Under the pieces are notes generated by a model. The model saw only the letters and a program-made list of their open reading frames with translations. It made no database searches and was not told the DNA's origin. 64,000 nt of DNA from positions 868,001-932,000 of the forward strand of contig JAGTJW010000001.1 in assembly GCA_023657425.1 (NCBI GenBank), in the 5' to 3' direction. The DNA is from Ideonella sp. WA131b. Lineage in GTDB: Bacteria; Pseudomonadota; Gammaproteobacteria; Burkholderiales; Burkholderiaceae_C. Shown one piece after another: positions 7,749 to 16,354 of this stretch. The stretch's first letter is position 1, and the number at the start of each line of letters is the position of its first letter. A program made the position numbers and the translations under genes.

Positions 7749-8447
7749 TCAGTACGCCCACATCAGGTTGAACTGCGTGCCTTCGCGGTTGCGGCCGAGT
7801 TCGACGAACACGCCACGGTGGATCAGCCGCAGCATCGGCGTGACTTCGTCGCGCGAGCCGGTGGTGGTGCGCGTGCGCCGCGACTCGACGAGGAGCCAGG
7901 GCTGCACCTGCTCGTAGTCGACCTCGTAGAACGAGAAGCCGGCGCGCACCCAGGCGGTGTCGTGGCGCAGCCCGCTGCCCCGCTTGGGCTCGACGCCGGC
8001 ACCGGCGTACAGCCGCGTGGTCTCGACGTCGGCCATCACCGCGGGCGACCAGAAGCCGCGCGACCCCGCCCAGCCGTGGCCGCGCGCCTGGCCGACCGCA
8101 CCCACGAACCACAGGTTGGCCTGCGCGTGTGGCAGGTTCCAACGATGGACGAGGCGCGTGTACGTCAGGGCCAGCGACTCCCGCTCGTGCATGCGGGCGT
8201 GAACCCCGGCGTGCACAACCGGCTCGTGCCAGCGGGCGGCCATCGCGCCGAAGGCGTCGCGGCCGGTGACGGCGTAGTTGACGGCGGCATCGCGCTCGCC
8301 GCTGCTGTGGGTGTCGATCATCGCCATGACGCTGCCCTCGCTGGCCATCGGCAGCGCATGGGCCGCCGGTGCGAACGCAAGGGCCAGTCCGGAGACGGCG
8401 GAAGCGCCCAGCCGTCGCAGACGGCCAGGCTGGGCAGGATGGCGCAT
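7749..8447 (-). CDS. Exported protein of unknown function, possibly outer membrane
   Basis: A 232-residue protein with a signal peptide (MRHPAQPGRLRRLGASAVSGLALAFAPAAHA, given here in two parts around residue 20). The mature part has many short alternating segments ending in aromatic residues (LYAGAGVEPK, TAWVRAGFSFYEVDYEQ, RGVFVELGRN, FNLMWAY), which suggests beta strands. I do not recognise the family. The ATG at 8447 is chosen because it starts the signal peptide; the frame stays open further upstream but without signal-like sequence. It is placed between two metal-related genes on the same strand, so a role in metal stress is possible but unproven. Confidence 0.6.
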   Translation of the reverse strand: MRHPAQPGRLRRLGASAVSGLALAFAPAAHALPMASEGSVMAMIDTHSSGERDAAVNYAVTGRDAFGAMAARWHEPVVHAGVHARMHERESLALTYTRLVHRWNLPHAQANLWFVGAVGQARGHGWAGSRGFWSPAVMADVETTRLYAGAGVEPKRGSGLRHDTAWVRAGFSFYEVDYEQVQPWLLVESRRTRTTTGSRDEVTPMLRLIHRGVFVELGRNREGTQFNLMWAY

Positions 8448-8541
8448 GGAGAAAACGGGCCTGGGAGCGTGGGCGGCCCGGTGCGGGTTCAGGAAGGCGG
8501 CGCAGGAGGCGGCACGCAGCGGTGCCGCCGGGGCTCGACCT

Positions 8542-8919
8542 TCAGCCCCGGGGGGGCCTGAACAGCAGCTCGAGCGCGCCTTCGGGGGCGGCGCCCCGCG
8601 CCGCCAGGTGCAGCGCGTTGCCCAGGGGGGCGGGCGACGCCGGGCTTGCGTCGGGCGCAGCGAAGACCGGTGCGCAGAACAGGCAGAGCCCGCAGGCGCC
8701 GCCGTGGTCTTGGGCGTCGCTGGCAGAGCCCTCATCCGCGGCGCCATGGCAAGGCGGCAGGCCCGCGCTGACGGCCGGCGCCGGCCACGCGGTGCCGGGG
8801 CTGGCCATCATGTCGGCGGCAGCCCACGCGCGCAGAGGCATCAGCGCCACCAGCAGCCACAGGCAGGCCAGCACCCACGCCGAGCGGCGGGGCCGGCTGC
8901 GGAGGCTGTGCGGGGCCAT
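8542..8919 (-). CDS. DUF2946-like small exported Cys/His-rich protein
   Basis: A protein of about 125 residues with a hydrophobic N-terminal segment (AWVLACLWLLVALMPLRAWA) and a Cys/His-rich middle containing PPCHG, then HGGACGLCLFCAPVF. This layout resembles DUF2946 proteins, which often accompany copper genes. The ATG at 8919 was taken; TTG and GTG codons slightly upstream are alternatives, and none has a clear ribosome-binding site. It is the first gene of the small metal-related group that runs down to 6870. The family call is tentative. Confidence 0.55.
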   Translation of the reverse strand: MAPHSLRSRPRRSAWVLACLWLLVALMPLRAWAAADMMASPGTAWPAPAVSAGLPPCHGAADEGSASDAQDHGGACGLCLFCAPVFAAPDASPASPAPLGNALHLAARGAAPEGALELLFRPPRG

Positions 8920-8975
8920 TGGCAGAACGTTCACAGGCAAAAGCGTAGCAAAGCCGGCACGAACAGGGGCGCCGA

Positions 8976-9401
8976 TCAGGACTGGCCCACGATCGAGGCC
9001 GTGGCCATCAGCTCGTCGAACAGCGCCAGGCTCACGCGGCCGGACACCGCGAAGGGGTCCAGCATGGGCATCGCCGAGTACTTCAGCAAGAGCGTCGGGT
9101 TCAGACGCGACAGGTTCACCTGGCCCATGGTCCAGCCGGCGAAGCGGCGCTCGCCGACCTCCTCATAGGTCATGAGCTCCACCTGCGTGTGGCGCGGATC
9201 GGCGGCGATGCGGTTGTAGAGCTGGTTGACGGCGCTGCGTCCGCCCTCGAGCACCTGCAAGAAGATGCCCTCGCTGAAACAGAGCACGCCGGTGATGCCG
9301 AGGCCCGGGTTGTTGGCCTTGCTCTTCTTGAGGATGGCCACCAGTTCGAGCTGGTCGACCGAGGCGACGGCACGGCTGGCGTAGACGAGTCGGACGAGCA
9401 T
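8976..9401 (-). CDS. BLUF-domain blue-light sensor
   Basis: Stand-alone BLUF photoreceptor of 141 residues that binds FAD and responds to blue light. The key residues are all visible: Tyr7 in LVYASR, Asn31 in SKANNPGLGITG, Gln49 in GIFLQVLEG, and Trp90/Met92 in FAGWTMGQV. There is no fused output domain, so signalling must go through a partner protein. The ATG at 9401 has CGGAG 8 nt upstream. The gene starts 14 bp after folE, almost certainly in the same transcript. Confidence 0.93.
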   Translation of the reverse strand: MLVRLVYASRAVASVDQLELVAILKKSKANNPGLGITGVLCFSEGIFLQVLEGGRSAVNQLYNRIAADPRHTQVELMTYEEVGERRFAGWTMGQVNLSRLNPTLLLKYSAMPMLDPFAVSGRVSLALFDELMATASIVGQS

Positions 9402-9415
9402 GGGGTGAACTCCGT

Positions 9416-10156
9416 TCAGGCCTGTTTGCGCGACAGCAGCGACAGGAACTCCCGCCGCAGGTTGGCGTCCTTCAGGAAGGCGCCGCGCATGACGCTGTTG
9501 ACCATGGCGCTGTCGGTGTCCTTGACGCCGCGCCAGTGCATGCAGAAGTGGTCGGCTTCCATCACCAGGGCCAGGCCGTCGGGGCGCACACGCTCCTGCA
9601 GCTCGTTGGCGAGCATGGTGACGGCCTCTTCCTGGATCTGCGGCCGGCTCATCACCCAGTCGGCGATGCGCGCGTACTTGCTCAGGCCGATCAGGTTGCT
9701 GTGCTCGTTGGGCAGGATGCCGATCCAGACCTTGCCGAAGATCGGGCACATGTGGTGGCTGCAGGCGCTGCGCACGGTGATGGGGCCCACGATCATCAGC
9801 TCGTTCAGGCGCTCGACGTTGGGGAACTCGGTGACGCTGGGCATGGGCTGGTAGCGGCCGCGGAACACCTCGTCGACGTACATCTTGGCCACGCGCTTGG
9901 CCGTCTCGTGGGTGTTGTGGTCGCTCTCGGTGTCGATGACCAGCGCCTGCAGCACCTCCTGCAGCTTGGCCTGGACCTCGGCCTTGAGCTCGCTGAGCTC
10001 GCCCTCGCGCACGTGGGCCGAGATGTTGTCGTTGGCGTGCCAGCGCTGGCCGGACTGCACCAGGCGCCAGCGGATGCGCTCCGACGCCGGCAGCGCGGCG
10101 AGTTCCTCCTCGCTGCGGAAGATCCGCGGCGGGACTTGCTTGAGGGTCGTGGCCAT
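9416..10156 (-). CDS. folE: GTP cyclohydrolase I (FolE)
   Basis: Converts GTP to 7,8-dihydroneopterin triphosphate, the first step of folate and pterin synthesis. The 246 residues carry the zinc ligands of type I enzymes: Cys132 and a His of SACSHHMCP, and Cys205 in DHFCMHWRG. The N-terminal extension of about 40 residues is longer than that of compact FolE enzymes. Lying directly upstream of a BLUF gene and preceded by an inverted repeat overlapping a TTGACA, it may be light-regulated and may serve a pterin need, such as an antenna cofactor, other than housekeeping folate. That last point is inference. Confidence 0.95.
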   Translation of the reverse strand: MATTLKQVPPRIFRSEEELAALPASERIRWRLVQSGQRWHANDNISAHVREGELSELKAEVQAKLQEVLQALVIDTESDHNTHETAKRVAKMYVDEVFRGRYQPMPSVTEFPNVERLNELMIVGPITVRSACSHHMCPIFGKVWIGILPNEHSNLIGLSKYARIADWVMSRPQIQEEAVTMLANELQERVRPDGLALVMEADHFCMHWRGVKDTDSAMVNSVMRGAFLKDANLRREFLSLLSRKQA

Positions 10157-10197
10157 GGCGGGGCGGGACGGCGTGTCCCGGGCTGGGGGAGGAGTGC

Positions 10198-10223
10198 GAC
10201 ATTCTGCGCCCGGAATGTCAACT
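10198..10223 (-). promoter_or_regulatory. folE promoter with overlapping inverted repeat
   Basis: In the 112-bp gap between folE and rsmB, GACATTC (10198-10204) and GAATGTC (10213-10219) form a perfect 7-bp inverted repeat around 8 bp. On the minus strand the repeat overlaps TTGACA, a consensus -35 element, at 10223-10218. No good -10 lies 17 bp on, which suits a promoter that needs an activator or is tightly repressed. The half site AATGTC also occurs near the CarH-like gene. Confidence 0.55.
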
Positions 10224-10268
10224 TTGCTTGACGCACTGCCCTGACGCCGAAGTGCCTAGACTCCGTCG

Positions 10269-11639
10269 ATGACCAGCCCCCACGGCCCGCCGCTGGCCCG
10301 CCTGCTCGAGGCCACCGCCGATGCCGTGGCCGCGGTGCGCGGCGGCCGGTCGCTCACCGAGGTCCTGGCGCGTGTGCCGGCCGAGTTGCGGCCGGGCGTG
10401 CAGGCACTGGCCTTCCACGCGCTGCGCTGGCTGGGCAGCGCCCTGGGCCTGCGCGAACGGCTGGCGCCCAAGGCGCCGCCGCCACCCGTCGATGCGCTGC
10501 TGCTGGTGGCGCTGGCGCTGTTGTGGCCCGCGGACGAGGCCGACACCCCGCCGCCCTATCCCGAGCACACGCTGGTCGACCAGGCCGTGGCCGCCATGCA
10601 GCAGCGGGCCCCGGCGGCCGCGGCCTTCGCCAACGCGGTGCTGCGCCGCTTCCTGCGCGAGCGCGATGCGCTGGTGGCGGCGGTGAGGCATGCGCCGCTG
10701 GGCGCCTTCAACCACCCCCTGTGGTGGATCGAGCGGCTCAAGCGCGACTGGCCCGGGCAGTGGCAGCCGCTGCTGCAGTCGGCCAACCGCAAGCCGCCCA
10801 TGACCCTGCGCGTGCACGCCCGCCGCGGCAGCGGCACGGCCTACGTGCAGCGGCTCGCGGCCCTGGGCCGCGGCGCCACGCTGCTGGACGACCCGCCCTG
10901 GCAGGCCCTCGGTCGCGGCCAGGCCGTGGTGCTGGACGAGCCCTGCCCGGTGGCGGCCCTGCACGGCTTTGCCGAGGGCGAGGTCTCGGTGCAGGACGCC
11001 GCCGCACAGCGCGCCGCGCCGCTGCTGCTGCACGGTGGCGACGGCGCCGCCCCGCTGCCGCCCGGCGCCCGTGTGCTCGACGCCTGCGCGGCGCCCGGCG
11101 GCAAGACCGCGCACCTGCTGGAGCTGGCCGAGCTCGAGGTGCTGGCGCTGGACAGCGACCCAGTGCGCCTGGCGCGGGCGCAGGACACGCTCAAGCGCCT
11201 GCAGCTGAGGGCCGAGCTGAAGGCCGGAGACGCCCGTCAGCCCCGCACGTGGTGGGACGGCCGGCCCTTCGACGCCATCCTGCTGGACGCGCCCTGCACC
11301 GCCAGCGGCATCGTCCGCCGCCACCCCGACGTGCGCTGGCTGCGCCGGGCCGACGACGTGCACGCCCTGGCCCAGGTGCAGGCCGAGCTGCTGGAGGCGC
11401 TCTGGCCGCTGCTCAAGCCCGGCGGACGCCTGCTGTACGCCACCTGTTCGGTGTTCCGCGACGAGGGATCGCGGCAGATCGACGCATTTCTGCAACGCCC
11501 GCGGCCCGGCGCCCCCCGGCTCGAGAGCGCTTCGCCGGGCCATCTGCTGCCCACCCCCGACAATGCACCGAAGGGAGTCCCGGCCCGCGGCGCCATGCTG
11601 CAGGACGGATTCTTCTACGCACTGATGCACAAGACCTAG
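10269..11639 (+). CDS. rsmB: 16S rRNA m5C967 methyltransferase RsmB
   Basis: Methylates C967 of 16S rRNA using SAM. The 456 residues comprise an N-terminal NusB-like RNA-binding domain (about 1-140) and a C-terminal Rossmann methyltransferase. Visible motifs are DACAAPGGKTAHLLEL (SAM site), LLDAPCTASG (motif IV with the release cysteine) and YATCSVFRDEG (motif VI catalytic cysteine). It is the first gene of a plus-strand run with DUF4390 and the NtrY/NtrX-like pair, an order common in betaproteobacteria. Confidence 0.95.
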   Translation: MTSPHGPPLARLLEATADAVAAVRGGRSLTEVLARVPAELRPGVQALAFHALRWLGSALGLRERLAPKAPPPPVDALLLVALALLWPADEADTPPPYPEHTLVDQAVAAMQQRAPAAAAFANAVLRRFLRERDALVAAVRHAPLGAFNHPLWWIERLKRDWPGQWQPLLQSANRKPPMTLRVHARRGSGTAYVQRLAALGRGATLLDDPPWQALGRGQAVVLDEPCPVAALHGFAEGEVSVQDAAAQRAAPLLLHGGDGAAPLPPGARVLDACAAPGGKTAHLLELAELEVLALDSDPVRLARAQDTLKRLQLRAELKAGDARQPRTWWDGRPFDAILLDAPCTASGIVRRHPDVRWLRRADDVHALAQVQAELLEALWPLLKPGGRLLYATCSVFRDEGSRQIDAFLQRPRPGAPRLESASPGHLLPTPDNAPKGVPARGAMLQDGFFYALMHKT

Positions 11640-11663
11640 AGCCGCCTCGCCACACGCCGCGCC

Positions 11664-12275
11664 ATGCCAGCCACGCCCGGGCTTTGTCACGCCACGCCGC
11701 AGGGCCCCGGCCGCATGCGGGGTGCCGGGCTGGGCCGGTGGCTGGCGTGCGGCCTGGCGTTGCTGCTGGCCTTGACCGTCCTGCCCGTGGCGGGGCAGGG
11801 CGTCGAGCTGCTGACGCTGCGGGCTGCGCGCAGCGACGGCGCCATCGGGCTGGAGTTCAGCGCCCGCGTGGCCTTGCCACGCGCGGTCGAAGACGCCCTG
11901 CAAAAGGGCGTGCCGATCTACTTCGTGGCCGAGGCCACGCTGATGCGCAACCGCTGGTACTGGCGCGACCAGCGGGTGGCCCGCGTCACGCGCTCGTGGC
12001 GGCTGGCCTTCCAGCCGCTCACCGGCGCCTGGCGCGTCAGCCTTGGCGGCCTGAACCAGAGCCACGCCTCGCTCGAAGAGGCGCTCAGCGCCGTGTCGCG
12101 CAGCGGTGGCTGGCGGCTGATCGAGACCGAACGGCTGGACAAGGACGCCAGCTACTACCTCGAATTCAACTACCGGCTCGACAGCTCGCAGCTGCCGGGC
12201 CCGATGCAGTTCGGCCTCGGCGGCGGCAGCGACTGGGCCGTCGGCGTGTCGCGCACCCTGCGCATCGACGCATGA
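11664..12275 (+). CDS. DUF4390 exported protein
   Basis: A 203-residue protein of the DUF4390 family, which has no known biochemical role but is almost always found between rsmB and an NtrY-like kinase in betaproteobacteria. A hydrophobic export segment (WLACGLALLLALTVLPVAG) is followed by the conserved region with GVPIYFVAEATLMRNRWYW and YYLEFNYRLD. The Met at 11715 is an alternative start closer to the signal. It overlaps the kinase gene by ATGA, so the two are translated together. It could be a periplasmic partner of the kinase. Confidence 0.85.
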   Translation: MPATPGLCHATPQGPGRMRGAGLGRWLACGLALLLALTVLPVAGQGVELLTLRAARSDGAIGLEFSARVALPRAVEDALQKGVPIYFVAEATLMRNRWYWRDQRVARVTRSWRLAFQPLTGAWRVSLGGLNQSHASLEEALSAVSRSGGWRLIETERLDKDASYYLEFNYRLDSSQLPGPMQFGLGGGSDWAVGVSRTLRIDA

Positions 12276-14575
12276 CCTCCTCCCAGCGCTGGTCCTGGCT
12301 CGTCAGCGGCGTGGCCACGGTCGGGGCGCTGCTGGTACTGGCCTTCGTGCTGGGCTTCGCCACACCCGAGAGCCGCTTCCACGAACGCGGCTTCGTCTGG
12401 CTGTTCTGGGTCAACGCCGTCGTCGCCGCGTTGCTGGCGCTGGTGGTGCTGCTGGTGGCGCTGCGCCTGCTGATCCGGCTGCAGCGCGGCAAGTTCGGCA
12501 GCCGGCTGCTCATCAAGCTGGCCGGCATCTTTGCCCTGGTGGGCGTGCTGCCGGGGGTCGTCATCTACACCGTCAGCTACCAGTTCGTCTCGCGCAGCAT
12601 CGAGGCGTGGTTTGATGTGCGGGTGGCCGGCGCCCTCGACGCCGGGCTGGCGCTGGGCAAGGGCACCCTGGATGCGCAGGCCCTGGACCTGCTCACCAAG
12701 ACCCAGGTCGCGGCCGGGCGCCTGGGCGAGGCCGGCGCCGGGCTGTCGCCGCTGGCGCTGGAGCGGCTGCGCGAGCAACTCGGCGCCAGCGAGGTGAGCC
12801 TGCTGGGCGCAGGCGGTGCGGTGTTGCTCACGGCCGGCGGCGCCACGGCCCTGGGCCCACCCGAACGCCCGGGTGCGGCGCTGCTGCGGCAGGCGCGCGC
12901 CGAGGGGACGGCCCGCGCCGTCGAAGGCCTGGACGACGAGGCGTTGACCGACCCTGCGCAAGGCCCGCGCGTGCGCGCGCTGGCGCGCGTGCAGCGCAGC
13001 CAGGTGGCGCTGTCGCCGGGCGAAGAGCGCTTCTTGATGGTGACGCAGCCGATCCCGCGGGCTCTGGCAGCCAATGCGCTGGCGGTGCAGGCGGCGTACA
13101 GCGAGTACCAGCAACGCGCGCTGGCCCGTGACAGCCTGCGCCGCATGTACGTCGGCACGCTCACGCTGACGCTGGTGCTGGCCGTGTTTGCTGCCGTGCT
13201 GCTGGCCATCGTGCTGGGCAACCAGCTGGCCCGGCCGCTGCTGCTGCTGGCCGACGGCGTGCGCCAGGTGGCGGCCGGCGACCTGACCGAGAAGCCCGTC
13301 TTCAAGAGCGCCGACGAACTCGGCGGCCTGACCCGCAGCTTCGCCGACATGACCGCGCAGATGGCCGACGCACGCGGGCAGGTGCAGCGCGGCATCGGCG
13401 CGCTCGAGGCCGCGCGTGGCCGCCTGCAGACCATCCTGGACACGCTGACCGCCGGCGTCATCGTGTTCGACCGCGACGGCCGCATCGACACCGTCAACCC
13501 GGGCGCCACGCGCATCCTGAAACGCCCGCTCTCGGTATGGCGGGGGCGCCGACTGTCCGAGCTGCCGGAGCTGCAGACTTTCGCGCTGGCCGTCGAGCAG
13601 CGCTTCGAGCTGCTGGCCACCAGCCCCGAGCTCGGCGAGCGCGACCAGTGGCAGGAGAGTTTCGAGCTGCAGCGCGGCGACGGTGCGCTGCTGAGCCTGC
13701 TGGTGCGGGGTGCCGTGCTGCCCGGCGAGCAGCGGCTGATGGTGTTCGATGACATTTCCGAGGTTGTCTCCGCCCAGCGCAGCGCCGCGTGGTCGGAGGT
13801 GGCGCGCCGCCTGGCGCACGAGATCAAGAACCCGCTGACGCCGATCCAGCTGTCGGCCGAGCGGCTGGAGCACCGGCTCGGCCCCAGGCTCGAAGGCCCC
13901 GACCAGGCGCTGCTGACGCGCAGCGTGCACACCATCGTGAGCCAGGTCGACGCGATGCAGCGGCTGGTCAACGAGTTCCGCGACTACGCCCGGCTGCCCG
14001 CTGCGCGGCTGGCGCCGCTGGACCTGAACACCCTGGCGCAGGAGGTGCTGGCGCTCTATGGCCAGGCCCAGGACAACGGGCTTCTGGTGGCTGACCTCGA
14101 GCCCGGGCTGCCGTGGATCCACGGCGACGCGACGCAGTTGCGCCAGGTGATCCACAACCTGGTGCAGAACGGCCTCGATGCCGTGGTCGACCGGCCCGAC
14201 GGCCAGGTCGAGCTGGTCACGCGCAGCGCCCGCGGCGAAGACGGCGCGCTGCGGGTGGTGCGGCTGGCGGTCGTCGACAACGGCCCGGGATTCGCGGACA
14301 AGGTGCTCAAGCGCGCCTTCGAGCCCTACGTCACCACCAAGACCAAGGGCACGGGCCTGGGCCTGGCGGTGGTGAAGAAGATCGCCGACGAACACGGCGC
14401 CCGGCTGCGGGCGGCCAACCTGCACGCGGGCGACGAGCCCGACGCGCCGGTGACGGGGGCGCGCGTTTCGCTATCATTTTCCCGGTTCGCCGAGGCAGCG
14501 CCGGCCCTGCCCGGCCCGGGCCGACCCGCCATCATCAACGCAACGGGTGCGGACGGCAGCCCCCAGACACCCTAG
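12272..14575 (+). CDS. NtrY-like membrane sensor histidine kinase
   Basis: A 767-residue sensor kinase. In order: two N-terminal hydrophobic segments (LVSGVATVGALLVLAFVLGF and a second around residue 50), a third near 75-105, a periplasmic region, a transmembrane helix near 295-315, HAMP (LARPLLLLADGVRQV), PAS (around 385-480), HisKA with RRLAHEIKNPLTP (His about 515) and a HATPase domain ending TKGTGLGLAVVKK. Family members sense nitrogen or redox state. The C-terminal tail beyond the ATPase is low-complexity. It overlaps DUF4390 by 4 nt and is followed 5 nt later by its response regulator. Confidence 0.9.
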   Translation: MTSSQRWSWLVSGVATVGALLVLAFVLGFATPESRFHERGFVWLFWVNAVVAALLALVVLLVALRLLIRLQRGKFGSRLLIKLAGIFALVGVLPGVVIYTVSYQFVSRSIEAWFDVRVAGALDAGLALGKGTLDAQALDLLTKTQVAAGRLGEAGAGLSPLALERLREQLGASEVSLLGAGGAVLLTAGGATALGPPERPGAALLRQARAEGTARAVEGLDDEALTDPAQGPRVRALARVQRSQVALSPGEERFLMVTQPIPRALAANALAVQAAYSEYQQRALARDSLRRMYVGTLTLTLVLAVFAAVLLAIVLGNQLARPLLLLADGVRQVAAGDLTEKPVFKSADELGGLTRSFADMTAQMADARGQVQRGIGALEAARGRLQTILDTLTAGVIVFDRDGRIDTVNPGATRILKRPLSVWRGRRLSELPELQTFALAVEQRFELLATSPELGERDQWQESFELQRGDGALLSLLVRGAVLPGEQRLMVFDDISEVVSAQRSAAWSEVARRLAHEIKNPLTPIQLSAERLEHRLGPRLEGPDQALLTRSVHTIVSQVDAMQRLVNEFRDYARLPAARLAPLDLNTLAQEVLALYGQAQDNGLLVADLEPGLPWIHGDATQLRQVIHNLVQNGLDAVVDRPDGQVELVTRSARGEDGALRVVRLAVVDNGPGFADKVLKRAFEPYVTTKTKGTGLGLAVVKKIADEHGARLRAANLHAGDEPDAPVTGARVSLSFSRFAEAAPALPGPGRPAIINATGADGSPQTP

Positions 14576-14580
14576 GACTC

Positions 14581-15309
14581 ATGGCAACCATCTTGGTCGT
14601 GGACGACGAGCTCGGCATCCGGGCGCTTTTGTCCGAGATCCTCACCGACGAGGGACACACGGTCGAGTTGGCCGAAAACGCCGCCGAGGCGCGCCAGGTG
14701 CGCGAGTCGCTGCGGCCCGACCTGGTGCTGCTCGACATCTGGATGCCCGATGTCGACGGCGTGACGCTGCTCAAGGAGTGGTCGTCGGGCGGCCAGCTCA
14801 CGATGCCGGTGATCATGATGAGCGGCCACGGCACCATCGACACTGCCGTCGAGGCCACCAAGGTCGGCGCCAGCGCCTTCCTGGAAAAGCCCATCACGCT
14901 GCAGAAGCTGCTGCGCGCCGTTGATCTGGCCCTGGTCAGGCCCGGTCAGCGGGCGCTGGCCGGCGCAGCCCCGCCAGTACTGCCGGCGGCGACGCGGCCG
15001 CTGCAGCGGGTGGGCGGCTTTGTCGCCGACGACCCGGTGCCGGGGTCGGGCCCGCCCCCCACGCCCGCCGCAGCGGTGGCGGGCGCGCCGCATGACGGCC
15101 TGCGCGCCGAGCAGATCTTCAACCTCGACCGGCCGCTGCGCGAGGCGCGCGACGCCTTCGAGAAGAGTTACTTCGAGTTCCACCTGGCCAAGGAAGGCGG
15201 GTCGATGACGCGCGTGGCCGAAAAAACCGGCCTGGAACGCACGCACCTGTACCGCAAGCTCAAGCAGCTGGGCGTGGACCTGGCCCGCAGCAAACGCGGC
15301 GCCGCCTGA
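14581..15309 (+). CDS. NtrX-like response regulator lacking the AAA+ domain
   Basis: A 242-residue regulator paired with the upstream kinase. The receiver domain (1-125) has the phosphoacceptor Asp52 in LLDIWMPDVDG and the conserved Lys in FLEKPITL. A Pro/Ala-rich linker leads to a C-terminal Fis-type helix-turn-helix (VAEKTGLERTHLYRKLKQLG). True NtrX and NtrC proteins carry a central sigma-54-activating ATPase; that domain is absent here, so the protein cannot remodel RpoN holoenzyme and probably acts as an ordinary activator or repressor. The short form is common in betaproteobacteria. Confidence 0.9.
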   Translation: MATILVVDDELGIRALLSEILTDEGHTVELAENAAEARQVRESLRPDLVLLDIWMPDVDGVTLLKEWSSGGQLTMPVIMMSGHGTIDTAVEATKVGASAFLEKPITLQKLLRAVDLALVRPGQRALAGAAPPVLPAATRPLQRVGGFVADDPVPGSGPPPTPAAAVAGAPHDGLRAEQIFNLDRPLREARDAFEKSYFEFHLAKEGGSMTRVAEKTGLERTHLYRKLKQLGVDLARSKRGAA

Positions 15310-15334
15310 AGCCGGGCGCGCGGCGTGCCCGCGC

Positions 15335-15340
15335 TATACT
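15335..15340 (+). promoter_or_regulatory. -10 element of the tRNA-Phe promoter
   Basis: TATACT lies 22 nt before the mature 5' end of tRNA-Phe, in a G+C-rich surround. It follows the GCGCGCGGCG-type sequence after the ntrX-like stop. The position is right for a -10 box; no convincing -35 is seen. Confidence 0.55.
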
Positions 15341-15361
15341 GTCGGGCTTGGTTCACGCCAG

Positions 15362-15437
15362 GGCCTGGTAGCTCAGTTGGTAGAGCAGCGGATTGAAAAT
15401 CCGCGTGTCGGTGGTTCGATTCCGCCCCAGGCCACCA
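15362..15437 (+). tRNA. tRNA-Phe (GAA)
   Basis: A 76-nt tRNA with an encoded CCA end. The acceptor stem pairs GGCCTGG with CCAGGCC. The D arm is GCTC-AGTTGGTAGA-GAGC-like. The anticodon stem-loop GCGGATTGAAAATCCGC carries anticodon GAA at 15395-15397, and the T loop is GGTTCGATTCC. The toxin-antitoxin island begins directly downstream. Confidence 0.98.
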
Positions 15438-15458
15438 CCAAACACTCGTTTGCATCAG

Positions 15459-15490
15459 AAGAGGGACACAGCGTGCTGTTGTCCCTCTTT
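15459..15490 (+). terminator. Intrinsic terminator of tRNA-Phe
   Basis: A strong stem pairs AAGAGGGAC (15459-15467) with GTCCCTCTT (15481-15489), extended by CAGC/GCTG at the loop, and runs into TTTTC. It ends exactly at the stop codon of the convergent abiEii gene, so the hairpin separates the two transcripts. Confidence 0.85.
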
Positions 15491-16354
15491 TCATTTCAAA
15501 GAGGACTTCGCCGCTAGCCTTAACACTGGTTCCAAGGCCGCCCGCAGTCGAACCACGATGGCAGCCAGGGGCTCGGGGGCGAGTTCGTTCTTCTTGAGGA
15601 ATGCCTGCCACAGTGCCTGCCGTGATGTGTCGAGCGCGAACTCGTCGGTCATGCCGACCGGCAGTGCGGCTGGTACGGCCATGCCGCGCCGCTCGAAAGT
15701 GGCCTTCACCGCTTGCGCCTGCAGATCGATGTCCAGGGATTCGCGCTCCAGCAGCACCGACAGGTCGAGGTAATCCTTCATCCGACTGTTGGTCATGCCC
15801 AGAAGCGCGATGGCGTGGAGCTTTTCCGCGATGACGGTGTAGACGGGATAGGTGCGCAGGCGAGGCGCAGGCAGGTCATCCAGCAACACCGGATAGATCG
15901 AGTCCACCGGAGCCGGTGTGACCGCATCGCCGAAGCCGACGTCGATCTGCATCTTGCATCGCGCCTTGGCCAGCTCGCCGCCGATGAGGATGCGCGCCCC
16001 GGCGTATCCGGCGTCCTTGCGAATTTCTTCGGCGACGACCGAGGCCGGGTCAAACTCGATGCCGTCGTCCACGGCAACGCTGGCGATGTCACGGAAGGTC
16101 TGGGCCACGGATTCCAGATCGCTCGCGCCGAAGCCCAGCAGGTCGGCATCGCGCGTGGCCCGGTGCGGCATGTCGTACCAGAGCGTGAACAACAGCGCGC
16201 CCTTGAGCAGGAAGCGATCCGCGTGCTCGGATTGGCAGAGGCGATAGAGGATGCGCTCCAGCGCGAAACGCACCAGCACCTGATTGAAGTCCACGCCCTG
16301 CGCTTTGGCGACGTTGAGCAGGCGGGCGCGCACGGAAGCCGCGACGTTGCTCAT
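15491..16354 (-). CDS. abiEii: AbiEii-type nucleotidyltransferase toxin
   Basis: Toxin of a type IV toxin-antitoxin and abortive-infection system, 287 residues. The nucleotidyltransferase core is visible as FLLKGALLFTLW, then RATRDADLLGFG (the metal-binding Asp pair), and later VIAEKLHAIALLGMTNSRMKDYLD, given here only as a guide to the helical part. Family members add nucleotides to tRNA acceptor ends or use GTP to stop growth during phage infection. Its start overlaps the abiEi stop (ATGA), the usual arrangement. It ends at the tRNA-Phe terminator. Confidence 0.9.
   Translation of the reverse strand: MSNVAASVRARLLNVAKAQGVDFNQVLVRFALERILYRLCQSEHADRFLLKGALLFTLWYDMPHRATRDADLLGFGASDLESVAQTFRDIASVAVDDGIEFDPASVVAEEIRKDAGYAGARILIGGELAKARCKMQIDVGFGDAVTPAPVDSIYPVLLDDLPAPRLRTYPVYTVIAEKLHAIALLGMTNSRMKDYLDLSVLLERESLDIDLQAQAVKATFERRGMAVPAALPVGMTDEFALDTSRQALWQAFLKKNELAPEPLAAIVVRLRAALEPVLRLAAKSSLK

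Noticed and set aside
12170..14425. Minus-strand frame of 751 codons
   Set aside because: It is the mirror of the NtrY-like kinase; its composition is low-complexity and no domain is visible.
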